Part shown: in pieces, positions 37,975 through 53,803 of the stretch
Layout of the letters: every line of letters begins with the position of its first letter
How positions within the stretch are numbered: position 1 is the stretch's first letter
Assembly (NCBI GenBank): GCA_950097015.1
Contig: CATNEN010000033.1
Location: 3,270,001-3,334,000, forward strand
DNA from: Macrostomum hystrix
Taxonomy: Eukaryota > Platyhelminthes > Macrostomidae
Direction of reading: 5' to 3'
DNA length: 64,000 nucleotides
Position numbers and translations under genes: made by a program
Notes under the pieces: generated by a model
What the model saw: only the letters and a program-made list of their open reading frames with translations
The model's database searches: none
What the model was told of the DNA's origin: nothing

Positions 37975-38677
37975 ATGTCCTCAAATCGGCAGTCTTTGTT
38001 CGGCAGTACGGCGGACAGGAATCGCCGACTGCGCCAACTGCAGGAGAGATTCAACGGGCCTCCGCCGGGTCAGCCGCTCAATGCTCCGCAGCTTCGCAGG
38101 CCAGCCGCTGCCCAGCAGGCGGCGGCGCCGGCCGCACCCGGCCGCCCCGTGTCCATCGTCAACCCGCTGAAGCCGGCGTTGAAAACTGCTCCGTCAGCTC
38201 CGGCTTCTGCGACTCCGGCGCCGCAGCCGACTGTTCCCTCTTCGACAAAGACGCTGACGTCCCCGACGGCGACTGCGGTGTTTGCCGACCAGCATCTGCA
38301 GCAGCATCATTCTGTGCACTTTTTGGAGTCACCGACGAACGAGAAGCCGCCTCCGCCACCGCCACAGAAGCTGGAACCGATGTTCCCGTTCGCCACGTAT
38401 TTGGGTCCGGTGAGCGGCGCTCCTGTCACCCCAGCCGATGTCAAGAACAGCCGCGCCAGGCCTTCGACTGAATCCGGGCAGCACGCCAAGATTGTCGGCC
38501 GCATGAGCATCGGCGTTGTCAACGGCCACATCGGCGGCTCCAGAATGCCGCCGCCGCAGGTTGCGCCGATTGCCGAGGATCGCGTCCCGACCGCAGCCGC
38601 ATCCGAGTACGCTAATGCCACTGTTGTTGCGGCCACCGCACTGGCCGAGCCGCTGCAGCGTCGGTCACGACTTCGAT

Positions 38678-38708
<31 letters not shown>

Positions 38709-41700
38709 GCCGCAGCCGCCGCAGAAGCATTTTTCTCCGCTACAGCCTTTCACTAGGGTAAGTTTCTTCTTCTCGGCGCAGATGAGTGGCTAGTCTGACT
38801 AGGACGAATGCCCCTGTAGCTCTTGAGAATACTCCCGTGCCGTCAGTTTTGCACCATCTCTGATGTAATTGATTAGTCGAAATAAATAAATGCATTGTCA
38901 CCTTCCGTCCACCCCTTTCACAGAAACAACCGCCTCAGCCTTCGCCTAGAATAAGGAGTCCCAGGCCTCCGACGCCTCAGTCGCGATCGTCGCCTTTGCC
39001 AATTCGTTCGCCCTCGCCCTCGCTTCCGTCGCCATCGCCGTTGCCTGCGTCATGTTCGCCTGCGCCGCAGCGTCCGGAGCGCCCGGCTCGCCGCCCGACA
39101 GGCAGCCAGACTCCTCCGCCGGAAACCGATCGCATCGGCTCTCGCAAGCAGCACGCCGACGATGTTGTCAGGGAGCTAATCTCCATGGACCGCGTCATCA
39201 GCAATGTGGATGAAGATCTCGGCTGCATCGACAACACCATCGGCCGCATGACCAGCAAGACCCTGTCGTTGTCAGCTGCCGCGGTTGACGACAGCAGCCT
39301 CTACGACTACGAAAGTAGCGCGGGCGGCAAAGGTGGGTTTGCGGGCGATGCTCAGGTCCAGACGGAGCAGCAACGGCAGCAGCAGCCGACTGCGGCTTCA
39401 GGGCGACGACGGGTGAGGTCTAGCAGCAGCAGCAGCTCCAGTAGTAGCTCATCCAGCAGCAGCAGTAGCAGCAGCAGCAAGGCCGATTCATCGGTACCGC
39501 ATTTCGGATCGTCCAATAAACCGTTCGCAGCTGATTTAGCTTCGCGCACTTCGCCGACAAAGCAGCAGCAGCAGCCGCAGCAGCAGCATCGATCTCGACG
39601 TTCCGAGTCGCCGATCTACGTGAATCTGGCATCATCGCAGCCTGAAAATGATCTTTCTGCAGCTTTGCAGCAGCGGGGAATGAGCCAGGTAGGAAGAATT
39701 GAATCATTCGATTTATGCACTTTTCGGATTCTAAGTTCAATTGCTCGATAACTAGTCTGGGAATGAATGCGGCAAGATTATTCGGCAATCTTTTTCTGCA
39801 TTCCCTTGCACGTATTGCGACTGTGTTGGACCCTATGAAGTATGCAAATCAATATATATTTCTGTATGCATTTTTTGCAAACTAATTAGCTCAACCGTCA
39901 GTTTTTCTGTATAGCCGCAGTTGGGGCGTCTCCTCATGCGTGCACATTTTCTGGGCCTTTTGGAAGCGACACTGAATTGCGCCATTCAAAACTGGGTCTT
40001 GGCGGTATCGTTTTGCTCCGGTTATAAACTGTACTTTTCCATTGCACTGCCACTTTTTAGATTCGTTTAAGCTTGAGATCTTTTGAGATGGGAGCTATGG
40101 GATCATCGGTGTGGGATTTCTAGACTCTTGGGATCATCGGTGTGGGATTTCTAGACTCTTGGGATCATCGGTGTGGGATTTCTAGACTCTTGGGATCATC
40201 GGTGTGGGATTTCTAGACTCTTGGGATCATCGGTGTGGGATTTCTAGACTCTTTGGATCATCGGTGTGGGATTTCTAGAAGCTTGGGATCATCGGTGTGG
40301 GATTTCTAGAAGCTTGGGATCATCGGTGTGGGATTTCTAGACTCTTAGGATCATCGGTGTGGGATTTCTAGAAGCTTGGGATCATCGGTGTGGGATTTAT
40401 AGAAGCTTAGGATCATCGGTGTGGGATTCCTAGAAGCTTAGGATCATCGGTGTGGGATTTCTAGAAGCTATGGGATCATCGGTGTGGGATTTCTAGAAGC
40501 TTGGGATCATCGGTGTGGGATTTCTAGAAGCTTGGGATCATCGGTGTGGGATTTATAGAAGCTTGGGATCATCGGTGTGGGATTTCTAGACTCTTGGGAT
40601 CATCGGTGTGGGATTTATAGAAGCTTGGGATCATCGGTGTGGGATTTCTAGACTCTTGGGATCATCGGTGTGGGATTTCTAGACTCTTGGGATCATCGGT
40701 GTGGGATTTCTAGACTCTTGGGATCATCGGTGTGGGATTTCTAGACTCTTGGGATCATCGGTGTGGGATTTCTAGACTCTTGGGATCATCGGTGTGGGAT
40801 TTCTAGACTCTTGGGATCATCGGTGTGGGATTTCTAGAAGCTTGGGATCATCGGTGTGGGATTTCTAGACTCTTGGGATCATCAGGTGTGGGATTTCTAG
40901 AAGCTTAGGATCATCGGTGTGGGATTTATAGAAGCTTGGGATCATCGATGTGGGATTTCTAGAAGCTTAGGATCATCGGTGTGGGATTTCTAGAAGCTTG
41001 GGATCATCGGTGTGGGATTTCTAGAAGCTATGGGATCATCGGTGTGGGATTTCTAGAAGCTTGGGATCATCCGTGTGGGATTTCTAGACTCTTGGGATCA
41101 TCGGTGTGGGATTTCTAGACTCTTGGGATCATCGGTGTGGGATTTCTAGACTCTTGGGATCATCGGTGTGGGATTTCTAGAAGCTTAGGATCATCGGTGT
41201 GGGATTTATAGAAGCTTAGGATCATCGGTGTGGGATTTCTAGAAGCTTGGGATCATCGGTGTGGGATTTCTAGAAGCTTAGGATCATCGGCGTGGGATTT
41301 CTAGAATATTAATTATGATTGATCTCACATCGAACACCCGCTATAACGCAGGCCGGACCTCTGCCTCGCCGGCCGAGGCACGCGTCAGCTGATCACTACG
41401 CTTCGTCGGAGGCCGACGCTCAGCAAGCGAGATCGCGTCGCAACAAATCCGCGACCCCGGACTCCAGCTTGCGATTCGAACCCGGAGATGCCGTGCGTTT
41501 CTAAATTTTCTTGGTCTTCATCTATTCTCTCTCATTTAGATCTATTCTGTCTCATCTAGATATATTCTCTCTCATCTAGATATATTCTCTCTCATCTAGA
41601 TCTTTCCTCTCTCATCTAGATCTTTCCTCTCTCACCTAGATCTTTTCTCTCTCATCTAGATCTATTATCTCTCATCTAGATCTATTCTCTCTCATCTAGA

Positions 41701-44700
41701 TCTATTCTCTCTCATCTAGATCTATTCTCTCTCATCTAGATCTATTCTCTCTCATCTAGATCTATTCTCTCTCATCTAGATCTATTCTCTCTCATCTAGA
41801 TCTATTATCTCTCACCTAGATCTTTTCCTCTCTCATCTAGATCTATTCTCTCTCATCTAGATCTATTCTCTCTCATCTAGATCTATTCTCTCTCATCTAG
41901 ATCTATTCTCTCTCATCTAGATCTATTCTCTCTCATCTAGATCTATTCTCTCTCATCTAGATCAATTATCTCTCACCTAGATCTTTTCTCTCTCATCTAG
42001 ATCTATTCTCTCTCATCTAGATCTATTCTCTCTCATCTAGATCTATTCTCTCTCATCTAGATCTATTCTCTCTCATCTAGATCTATTCTCTCTCATCTAG
42101 ATCTATTATCTCTCACCTAGATCTTTTCTCTCTCATCTAGATCTATTATCTCTCATCTAGATCTATTCTCTCTCATCTAGATCTATTCTCTCTCATCTAG
42201 ATCTTCTCTCTCTTATCTAGATCTATTCTCTCTCATCTAGATCTTTTCTCTCTTACCTAGATCTTTTCTCTCTTACCTAGATCTATTCTCTCTCATCTAG
42301 ATCTATTCTCTCTCATCTAAATCTACTCTCTCTGATCCCAACCTTAGCAGCCCCGAGGCCAGGACGCGGCTCAGGGCCCGGCTCAAGCTGCCTCAGCTTC
42401 AATTAGCCGCGAGTTTCGTCGCCGAAGCCGACGCCACGAGGCTGATGAGCAGCCAACGTCCGCCACGGTCTCCGTGTCGCTTGACTTCGATCAAGGCGAC
42501 GATAGTGAGGCCGCCAGCGTCACTTTCAACCGGCGAGATCGGCGATACGCAAGCCATCGCCAGCAGCAACAGCAGCAGCTTCTGTCATCTCAAGCCCCAA
42601 TCTACCTCAACTTGTCCTACGAGAGTGACTCGTCTAGAGCGCAGTCGGTCGGAACCTACCGCAGGCAGCAGCAGCAGCGTCGGCGTCCGGCCGGAGCTGG
42701 AGCAGCCGCCGCCGCAGCCGCGTCCCGCAGCTCCCTAGCCAGAGCCCTGCGTCAGCAGCAGACCCGCTCTGCCGATCTGGACAATGCTGAAGATGACTGG
42801 TCTGCTGGTCAACGGCAACAGGAGGTCCAGTACAGTAACCTGGTGGCCGGGGTCGGTCGGGCCAGGAGCCTCGACCATTTGCGAGTCTCCACTCTCGGCA
42901 TCGGCAGTGCCTCTGTTACGGCCTCGCCGTTGCCGTCGCCCTCCCTCCCAATGGCGGCCGCCGGCAGTTCCGCTTCGCTGCACCTGGCTGCCAGGGACAC
43001 GGACGAACTCGCCAGTATTCTTGAGGGGTACCTGCGCAAGCGTAGAGACGAAAAGATTGGCTACCTGATGCGCGCATTGGCTAAGCACGATCCCGCCAAG
43101 TACGCCCGCCTCATGAGTCGCTACGCTGACGTCATCGGCGGCGGGGTGGTCGCCGAACAGCGACTGCCGGCCTGGCGACGCTCAGCTGCCAGCGCGTCTC
43201 TCCGTCGATCGGTAGGCGACGATGGCGACGACGCCGCATTGGAGGCGGAGGCGGCTCGACTGGTGCAGCTGGATCCGGGCATCATCTACCTGCCTGCTCC
43301 ATTCGTTAAAAACGATAATGCTCCGGTTGCTAAGGACGCCACTGTCAGAGTGGAGCTGGAGGGCCGCGAAATTTTGTGGGACGCCAGCGAGCCGGAGGCC
43401 GCGCAGCCATGGGCCGCCCTGTCCGGCCAGATGCCGCAGCCGGAGCCGCCGCCGCCGCTGCCAGCCAAGCTGACCAGCTCACAGATGGCCACAGCCTGGA
43501 GGCACGTGGACAAACGAGTCCTGGACTTCATCGACAACTCGCCGGCCCGGCTAGGCAGTTTCTCTGGCCTGGTTGGCCAGCTGTGCACTGGTTGGCGCAC
43601 CGAGACCGAGCGATGCCGCGCTCTGTTCGTTTATCTGACCTGCCACTCCAGCGACGGCTTCGGTCGGCCTGTCAAATACGACCGGCGAGCCCCGGCCTCC
43701 ACCCTGGTGGGCTGGCTGCGCCGGGTCGGCCTGGGTGCCGCCTGCCCGCATGAGCTCTTCGCCCTGCTGTGCGGCCACGCCGGCCTTCACTGCCAGCTGG
43801 TGCGCGGCTATTCCAAAGGCGCCGGCTACCTGCCCGGCACCAACCCGGCCTCCGCTAGCAGGTTCCGCAACGCCTGGACCGCCGTGTATCTCGACGGCGC
43901 TTGGCGCTTTGTCAACGTCGCCTGGGGCGCCTGGCCCAGAATGGCAGCCGCAGCCGCCGCTTCTGACGTCGCCCCGGATCCGGCTCCACCGCGGGCACAA
44001 GCCGGTCCCGACGATTTCTTCTTCCTGACGGATCCTTGGCATCATGTGCATTTGCACCTGCCGGATGACAAGCGCTGGCAGCTGCTCCGCGATCCGGTGG
44101 CCCTCACCGCCTTCGTGCGCATGCCGCTGCTCCGGTCGCCTTTCTTCAACGCCGGTCTGCGGCTACTGGACTGGCGCACCGACAGGCTGGAGGCCGACCC
44201 TGACACCAGCCTGGCCTGCGTTGATGTCTCAGTTCCGTCTGCCGCCTTCTCTGCCGATGCTGACTCCCGCGATGGCGGCGGAGGCGTGCGGGCGACCTGC
44301 CAGTTGGCTGCCTGGGAGGCGCCTGAGACGCCGCTTGTCGGTGGATCGGCGGCCTGCCTGCTGGGCAGCAGCGGTGGCAGCGGCAGTAGCGGCGGTGCTC
44401 AGACACTTCGCCTGATGGCCCGACCGCCCAGGGCGGGTCGCTTCCTGCTGAGCCTTTTTGTTGGACAGAGGGTGAGCTGGGACTGGATGGGATCTGAGTT
44501 GGATGGGATCTGAGTTGGATGGGATCTGAGTTGGATGGGATCTGAGTTGGATGGGATCTGAGTTGGATGGATCTGAGTTGGATGGGATCTGAGTTGGATG
44601 GATCTGAGTTGGATGGAATCTGAGTTGGATGGGATCTGAGTTGGATGGGATCTGAATTGGATGGATCTGAGTTGGATGGGATCTGAGTTGGATGGGATCT

Positions 44701-44947
44701 GAGTTGGATGGGATCTGAGTTGGATGGATCTGAGTTGGATGGGATCTGAGTTGGATGGGATCTGAGTTGGATGGGATCTGAGTTGGATGGGATCTGAGTT
44801 GGATGGGATCTGAGTTGGATGGGATCTGAGTTGGATGGGATCTGAGTTGGATGGGATCTGAGTTGGATGGGATCTGAGTTGGGTGATCTGCGTTACTATT
44901 AATTAAAATTACTATCCCTTCGTCCAAACCCTCAACAGGGCAAGCAG

Positions 44948-44987
<40 letters not shown>

Positions 44988-45805
44988 TCCTGGCGGCCAC
45001 CCTGCTCGTGAACTGCTCCGAGCAGCCGTCCAATCGCAAGACTCCGCAGCTGCCCTTCCCGCCGGACCCGGCCAGCCAACCGCTTGGCGAGACGCCCGCT
45101 GCGGCAAAGCTGGGCATCGAATTTCCCAGCTCCGATCCGGTGCTGCGTCATCACCCGGCGAGCGACCGGCCCTACCACCGGCTGCCGGTGTCCCTGACCG
45201 CGGCGGCCAGCGGAGCAGTTGGCTCCGGGCTCCGGATTGCCCACACGCTGACTAGATACGCGCCAGGCGGTGCGGAGAGATGCGACTCGTTTGCCCTGCT
45301 GCAGGGCGGCCGCGAGTACTGGCTGGCCTGCCCGGCTGCCGGCACTGGCGGCGGCTCGGCCGCCTGCCTCCTGACGGTGTTCGCCGGCCAGCCCTCGGAC
45401 GCCGAGCTCGCCTGCGTCTACCGCTGCGTCCTGCTGACCTCCGAGTGTCCGCCTTCTCTGCCGCCGCCTGAGCCGTTTCCTCTGCAGACTAGCCTGTTCT
45501 GCGGCTGCCGTCTGGTTGAGCCTCTCACCCAGCGCTTGCCAGCCGGCCGCACCCACGCCTTCCGGCTGGAGGCGCCCGGCTTCCGGGCCGTGTCGATCGT
45601 GCTCAACGACGGCGCCGCCTGGTTCGACATGCGTCGAAGGCGCAGCGCCAACACCGGCGCCGCCGATCAGTGGTCAAAGCGGCTGCGACTGGGCGCGGCC
45701 GGTTCGGCGGACGCTGCGGTGAGTTTGGCGATCTACGGCCAGCTGGCTGCGGACAGGGAGAGCCGATTCTGCAAGCTGCTGGATTTTGACATTGTGCCGG
45801 CCTAG
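37975..45805 (+). CDS. KY: KY/hillarin-family transglutaminase-like protein with long disordered N-terminus; predicted pseudoenzyme
   Basis: Exons 37975-38757, 38924-39688, 41352-41492, 42351-44471 and 44939-45805 are all joined in phase 0, giving about 1558 residues. Residues 1 to about 860 are Pro/Ser/Gln/Ala-rich and probably disordered, with Gln and Ser runs. A KY-type transglutaminase-like core follows: WRHVDKRVLDFIDN, the GYSKGAGY hallmark, then RNAWTAVYLDGAWRFVNVAWG, the FFLTDPWHHVHLHLPDDKRW segment and repeated beta-rich modules to the C-terminus. The candidate nucleophile Cys1028 is present. The positions where the family has catalytic His and Asp are Asn1070 and Asn1085, with the expected spacings (42 and 15). 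KY proteins are cytoskeletal/muscle-associated scaffolds or peptidase-like proteins. Three YxNL motifs (Tyr493, 648, 724) lie in the disordered part. Three of the four introns are largely minisatellite. Family call good; exact start and third-exon donor (GTGCGT) less certain. Confidence 0.8.
40085..41308. repeat. 31-bp minisatellite in KY intron 2
   Basis: About 39 copies of GGGATCATCGGTGTGGGATT plus a tctagactctt or tctagaagctt tail. The two tail types come in runs. It ends about 40 bp before exon 3. Confidence 0.97.
41515..42335. repeat. 20-bp minisatellite in KY intron 3
   Basis: About 41 copies of TCTAGATCTATTCTCTCTCA running from about 20 bp after the exon 3 donor to about 15 bp before the exon 4 acceptor. 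The reverse complement (GAGAGAATAGATCTAGATGA) closely resembles the 19-bp unit at 1-1025. Pyrimidine-rich on the sense strand, so the array may itself act as the polypyrimidine tract. Confidence 0.97.
44485..44885. repeat. 16-bp minisatellite in KY intron 4
   Basis: About 26 copies of GGGATCTGAGTTGGAT; some copies have lost one g. It begins within 15 bp of the donor at 44472 and fills most of the intron. Confidence 0.97.
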
Positions 45806-46993
45806 GGCTAACTGAGATGCGAACCTCTGACCAATGCTAATAGTTGGATTTAGGCTTGAAATTTTAGATCGAACTTCGGACCTCCATTGAGTTGCTACCA
45901 AGGATGAGATTCGCTTTTTTGGGACTCGAACTTAGGATCTAAATAGGAGTCTGGAGAGTCCATCCGAAGTTCAATCTTGACTTCTTAATGCTAAGCTGAA
46001 TTCTTCGACGCAAAAATTGCGACTCGAACTCTGTACCTATGGCGGAGTTACACATGGCGGTCCACACTTGTGACCCATTGTTTCTCATTGCTGTTGTTAC
46101 TGTTTACGATAATTTTATTAATCGGCAGGGACTCTCTTATTGGATTCTACACGCTGGATATAACTCGATGCACTGTTATTGTTTGTTTGCTGTAAATGTA
46201 CTGTGAATTCTGTAGAATCTTTTTGTAAAACTGCCTTCTCTCATCGATTTTATGTGCATAGGTAGGCCAGTGCAATGCTCCAATAGGTAGTGGATTTTTG
46301 CTTAGAAAATGATATTCAACATTTTATAGATTTTTCATGCCGCTAAGTGCTGAAATGTATATAATAACTACTACTAAAATCAACTTTCTGAGTAGCATCA
46401 GTCGGATATTATTTATTGGGTTTAATGAAATCGGGCCGAACTTACAAATCGCTTGTTACTATAGAAGTCGAATTATGTCGAATCAGCGCACAGTAAGACA
46501 CCATGACACGAGTTTTCTGTGATTTTCTGTGTTTTCTATTCCCAATTGTAGTTTTCACTCAGTTTTTTTCTTACAGAACTTTGTCATTTTAGACAACAAT
46601 AACAAGTTTCAGCCACACACACGCAATTCTCTCCTGCCATTAACAGCATGACTGGCTACCCATTTATATCTAGATGACTCATCTGTCTAAACTATGAGCT
46701 ATAAATAAACATTTCACATATTACAGTTCTCAGTGCACATTTTATGCGTCTCTGACTCCACAAAACCAAAGTCGCTGTTATTTAAACGTATTTGAAACAC
46801 ATTCCTGCTATTTATACTGCTTAATCAGGCTTTATGCTTTGTTGGTTTTTGTTTATTCAACAACAGTTTCATTCCATTGCCTAACACTCAAAATACATTC
46901 CTGCGCAACCACAGGCTTGTGTATAGCCCATAACTTATCTGGTTACGTTACAATTACATGATAACTGGCTGTCTATGATGTTGTTAGAGGACG
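45806..46993. other. KY 3' flank, nothing recognised
   Basis: AT-rich DNA after the KY stop codon; presumably 3' UTR and spacer. Confidence 0.35.
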
Positions 46994-47443
46994 ATGTTTT
47001 CAGGTGGGTTGTGGGCCGCTACATGCCTCACTGACTGTCTCACAGACCCACTGAAAAAACGAGAACTGTTTCAAGAGAATAGCAAACTCTCAAACTGTTG
47101 CTGCTGCTGTGGCATTAACGGATTATCTCTATCAATCAAAGATATTTTATTTTGTTTCAATAAAAAAGCCGATTTAGAAAAACAGAAGGAGAAAATCCGG
47201 GCACAATTTTCAGAGTGCAACTTGAAGCGAGTACATAGTTAACTATAGTAGCATGTGTATTCACAGATTAGCATGCGGCCGCAATTGTTGCGCTCGCTAA
47301 TTCCCATTGAAAAAAGATTCGATACATATTACTACTACTCTACGGCTAGTAGTACGCAAAATATTTTTTTCGAAAAGGCTAAACAGTGTATAAAGCAATT
47401 AAATAATACGCAGGATGCAGCCGCTTGGATCAACAAAAACTAA
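46994..47443 (+). CDS. Possible small two-exon gene with a 36-bp intron
   Basis: An ATG at 46994 opens 79 codons ending in lysine/glutamate-rich sequence (KKADLEKQKEKIRAQF). A GTACAT donor at 47231 and a TTCACAG acceptor at 47260-47266 would join it in frame to a second stretch of 58 codons ending ADDED-free, Asn/Gln-rich sequence (KQCIKQLNNTQDAAAWINKN) with a stop at 47443. The joined product would have 137 residues. No family is recognised. The intron would be very short, and both frames may be chance. Low confidence. Confidence 0.22.
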
Positions 47444-48036
47444 ACAAACGCTGGCAGGCTAGGGGGCAATATGACGGGTTTTGATTATCTTGAATTGTTC
47501 AATTCATCAAGGCAATTGAGTGACAGCGCCCAATTGGGTGAGAGGCGGAGAAGATCGCTGAAGGAAGCGCAAAGGCAAAGCGTCGATAACAGTAAACAGA
47601 AAACAGCAGGACAAATTTAAAATTCATTGGGTAAGCATTGTTGTGAGCATAGATAACTAAATAGATATAACAGATATAATCATGCAGGGCATGTAAACAG
47701 TGGGCCTGGCTGGGGCAGCAAAACTATTAGATATTCGCGCCTAAACAAACCTATGAGAGAAGAGAGAGACAGGGAAAGATCTCTCAGGTGAAGCGGTGAA
47801 CATGGCTTGGGATCTAGGAAGCTTGGGAAGCTGCAGGTTGCTTACTATGCATTATGGCAGGCAGATGTACGAGTATTATCATGCGTGACGGCGGCGACTC
47901 AGACAGCATCATCGGATCAGTCTATGGCACAATTCCCTATACTAGACTACGGGAAATTGCTAATCTAGCCCAATCTGACACTCGAGACTGTCTGCGACTC
48001 AAATCCGAATCCCAGCCAGCGAGCTGACAGCCGAGT
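47444..48036. other. Spacer at the 3' end of the PP1 gene
   Basis: Presumably includes the 3' UTR of the minus-strand PP1 gene. No other feature seen. Confidence 0.35.
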
Positions 48037-51972
<3,936 letters not shown>

Positions 51973-52225
51973 TTTGTTAAGAAGTGTGGAGTTTATATTA
52001 TATTTTGCTAATAAAATAGGTCTATGGTTTAAAAAATTATTTGTTGGTTAAATGTAAATCTAGGAAGAACTAGTTTTTACGTATATAAAAACACAATTAC
52101 ACTTATCGACAGTTTGGTAGAGTTCAATCTTTCAATAAATTAAAATAACAGTTCGAAAAAGATTTTCCACGAAGTAGTATATTCAAACAAAAACCAGCAA
52201 TATAGCTATGTAGTCAAATGAAAAT

Positions 52226-52459
52226 TTTTATTTGTTTTTGCCTGAAAATGATGCCTATATTCGCGAATCATCACATCAGTATCTTACTAATATGCTGCGA
52301 GCTATTTCCTTTTATTGTCAAAAATGCAAGCTCGATAGTAATTTCATAACCTGGTCTTATATTCAACGAGACAAGAGTTGTCGATGCTTTTGTATGATCG
52401 GATACGACAGGACGGACAAAGAGTTTGTCCTTGGTCAACCTTTCCTGCTATATCTCTGA
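52226..52459 (+). pseudogene. Orphan coding-like fragment, possibly from a pepsin-like aspartic protease
   Basis: About 77 codons stay open (LPENDAYIRESSHQY ... CRCFCMIGYDRTDKEFVLGQPFLLYL) in otherwise stop-rich DNA. The order LP-x-Y-I, then Cys, then an ILG-like (VLGQPFL) motif before the stop resembles the C-terminal lobe of pepsin-like proteases. The usual continuation after the LGxxFL motif and both catalytic Asp motifs are missing, and there is no ATG in frame at the start. It could be a decayed fragment, an isolated exon or chance. Confidence 0.22.
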
Positions 52460-52826
52460 TTAGTTCATAGAATGTAACACTTCTGTGTTAATTAATTTCG
52501 TCATTCAATCTTGATGTGAGGGAAGAGAGGGAGAGTCAGGACTAGGGATGAGAGGATTGCACAGAGGAAACTTCTTGAAAACAAAAACTAAAATATGTAA
52601 ACACTAAAGTTTTGTTTTGAACTAAAACGGTAACACACTCCTGACTCTGGTATTAACGCTAATACTGTAGCCAAATGCTGTTGCAGTACATAAGACGGCT
52701 ACAATTGAGAATAAACATTGTGAAGTGGGAGGAGAATATATCCAACAGGAGGTAAACTTTCGTAGAAATTAAGTACTCAAAATAAATTTTCGCAAGCAAG
52801 TTCACTGTGTGAGTGTACTGTTTGAT

Positions 52827-52849
52827 AATGTACAATGCAATTGTACATT
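52827..52849. promoter_or_regulatory. 10-bp inverted repeat between divergent genes
   Basis: AATGTACAAT and ATTGTACATT are perfect reverse complements separated by three bases. The site lies between the divergent starts of PP1 (51972, minus) and the gene at 53006 (plus). A factor-binding palindrome is possible but untested. Confidence 0.35.
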
Positions 52850-53005
52850 GCATTGGAGACCTCGCGATTGTTCTCTGTTATATTAAATGCGCTCGAGAGA
52901 CTCTAACCACAACTGGCTTTGTGAGGACGAATGTTTGAAGAATAGAGCATTCGAGAGTATATCAAAAGCACATTGCAATGCACGAATGAGCCTCGCAATC
53001 AAAGA

Positions 53006-53803
53006 ATGCAGGAGCACAACCGTTCACAGCACTATGCCAAGCCGAGCAGACGTGAGCTGTGCAGCTTTGCTGCCGTACAGGGACCACAGACAATGATTTC
53101 ATTGCCCTGGCAGCAGTGGCTGCGCAGTGGAACACGGCTTGTTCCACCAGAGAAGCAGGCTCACCTGCTGGAGACTGCCCTGCTGGTCTGCACCGGCCTG
53201 CGCGCCCGCGGCTTCCATTTGGACCGTCAGCCACTAGAAGACGATCTATCGGTATCGATTTTGTGTCGAGACTTTGCTAGAGTGCGACTGCAGTGGTGTC
53301 CGAGGTCTGCGAAGCCGCTAACCCTGCAGACTCCAGCATGTGGAGGGGTCACTTTGCAACAGGTTGGTAACAATTGACGAATGGCTTGATTGGTAACACG
53401 GGTGTTCACTAGACACCCGAATTAATTTATAGTTCCTTCGCCCTGTTTTGTCCAGTTTGAAGGCTACGCTATCTTCGCTTATCAGTCCGCGCCTTTGAAG
53501 TGGCCAAAGTCATCCGCAGAGGCCTCCGTGGCTCAAGCTCAGCTTGTAGCTAGCATGTGCTCAGACTGCGGTCTCAATGTGATCGCCAAGCCGTGCCCCC
53601 ACACAACCTGCCAGAACATTGACGACGCGGTCCTCGTGACTGTCGACGTGCAGTCTGTACTGCGTCGCCTAGGCGAGGAAAACAATTCGATGATCAACTA
53701 TCGAAGTGACACTCGAACTGTTGAGCTTGTGGCCCCTTTTGGATCCAATCTGGCGGGCTTTGACGATGAATTTGACGCATTCAGTTGGTGGCTGCAATCG
53801 TGA
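53006..53803 (+). CDS. Unrecognised two-exon protein
   Basis: Exon 1 starts at 53006 or, more conservatively, at ATG 53093 and ends at 53362 (GTTGGT donor). Exon 2 is 53456-53803. The product has 205 residues from 53093 (234 from 53006). GC content is higher than the surroundings, the splice phase is 0 and the frame is open across both exons. The N-terminal part looks helical (WLRSGTRLVPPEKQAHLLET). Exon 2 has a CSDC...PCPHTTC cysteine cluster that could bind a metal, and the chain ends FDAFSWWLQS. I do not recognise the family. A 42-bp repeat starts in the last codons and continues past the stop. Confidence 0.7.
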
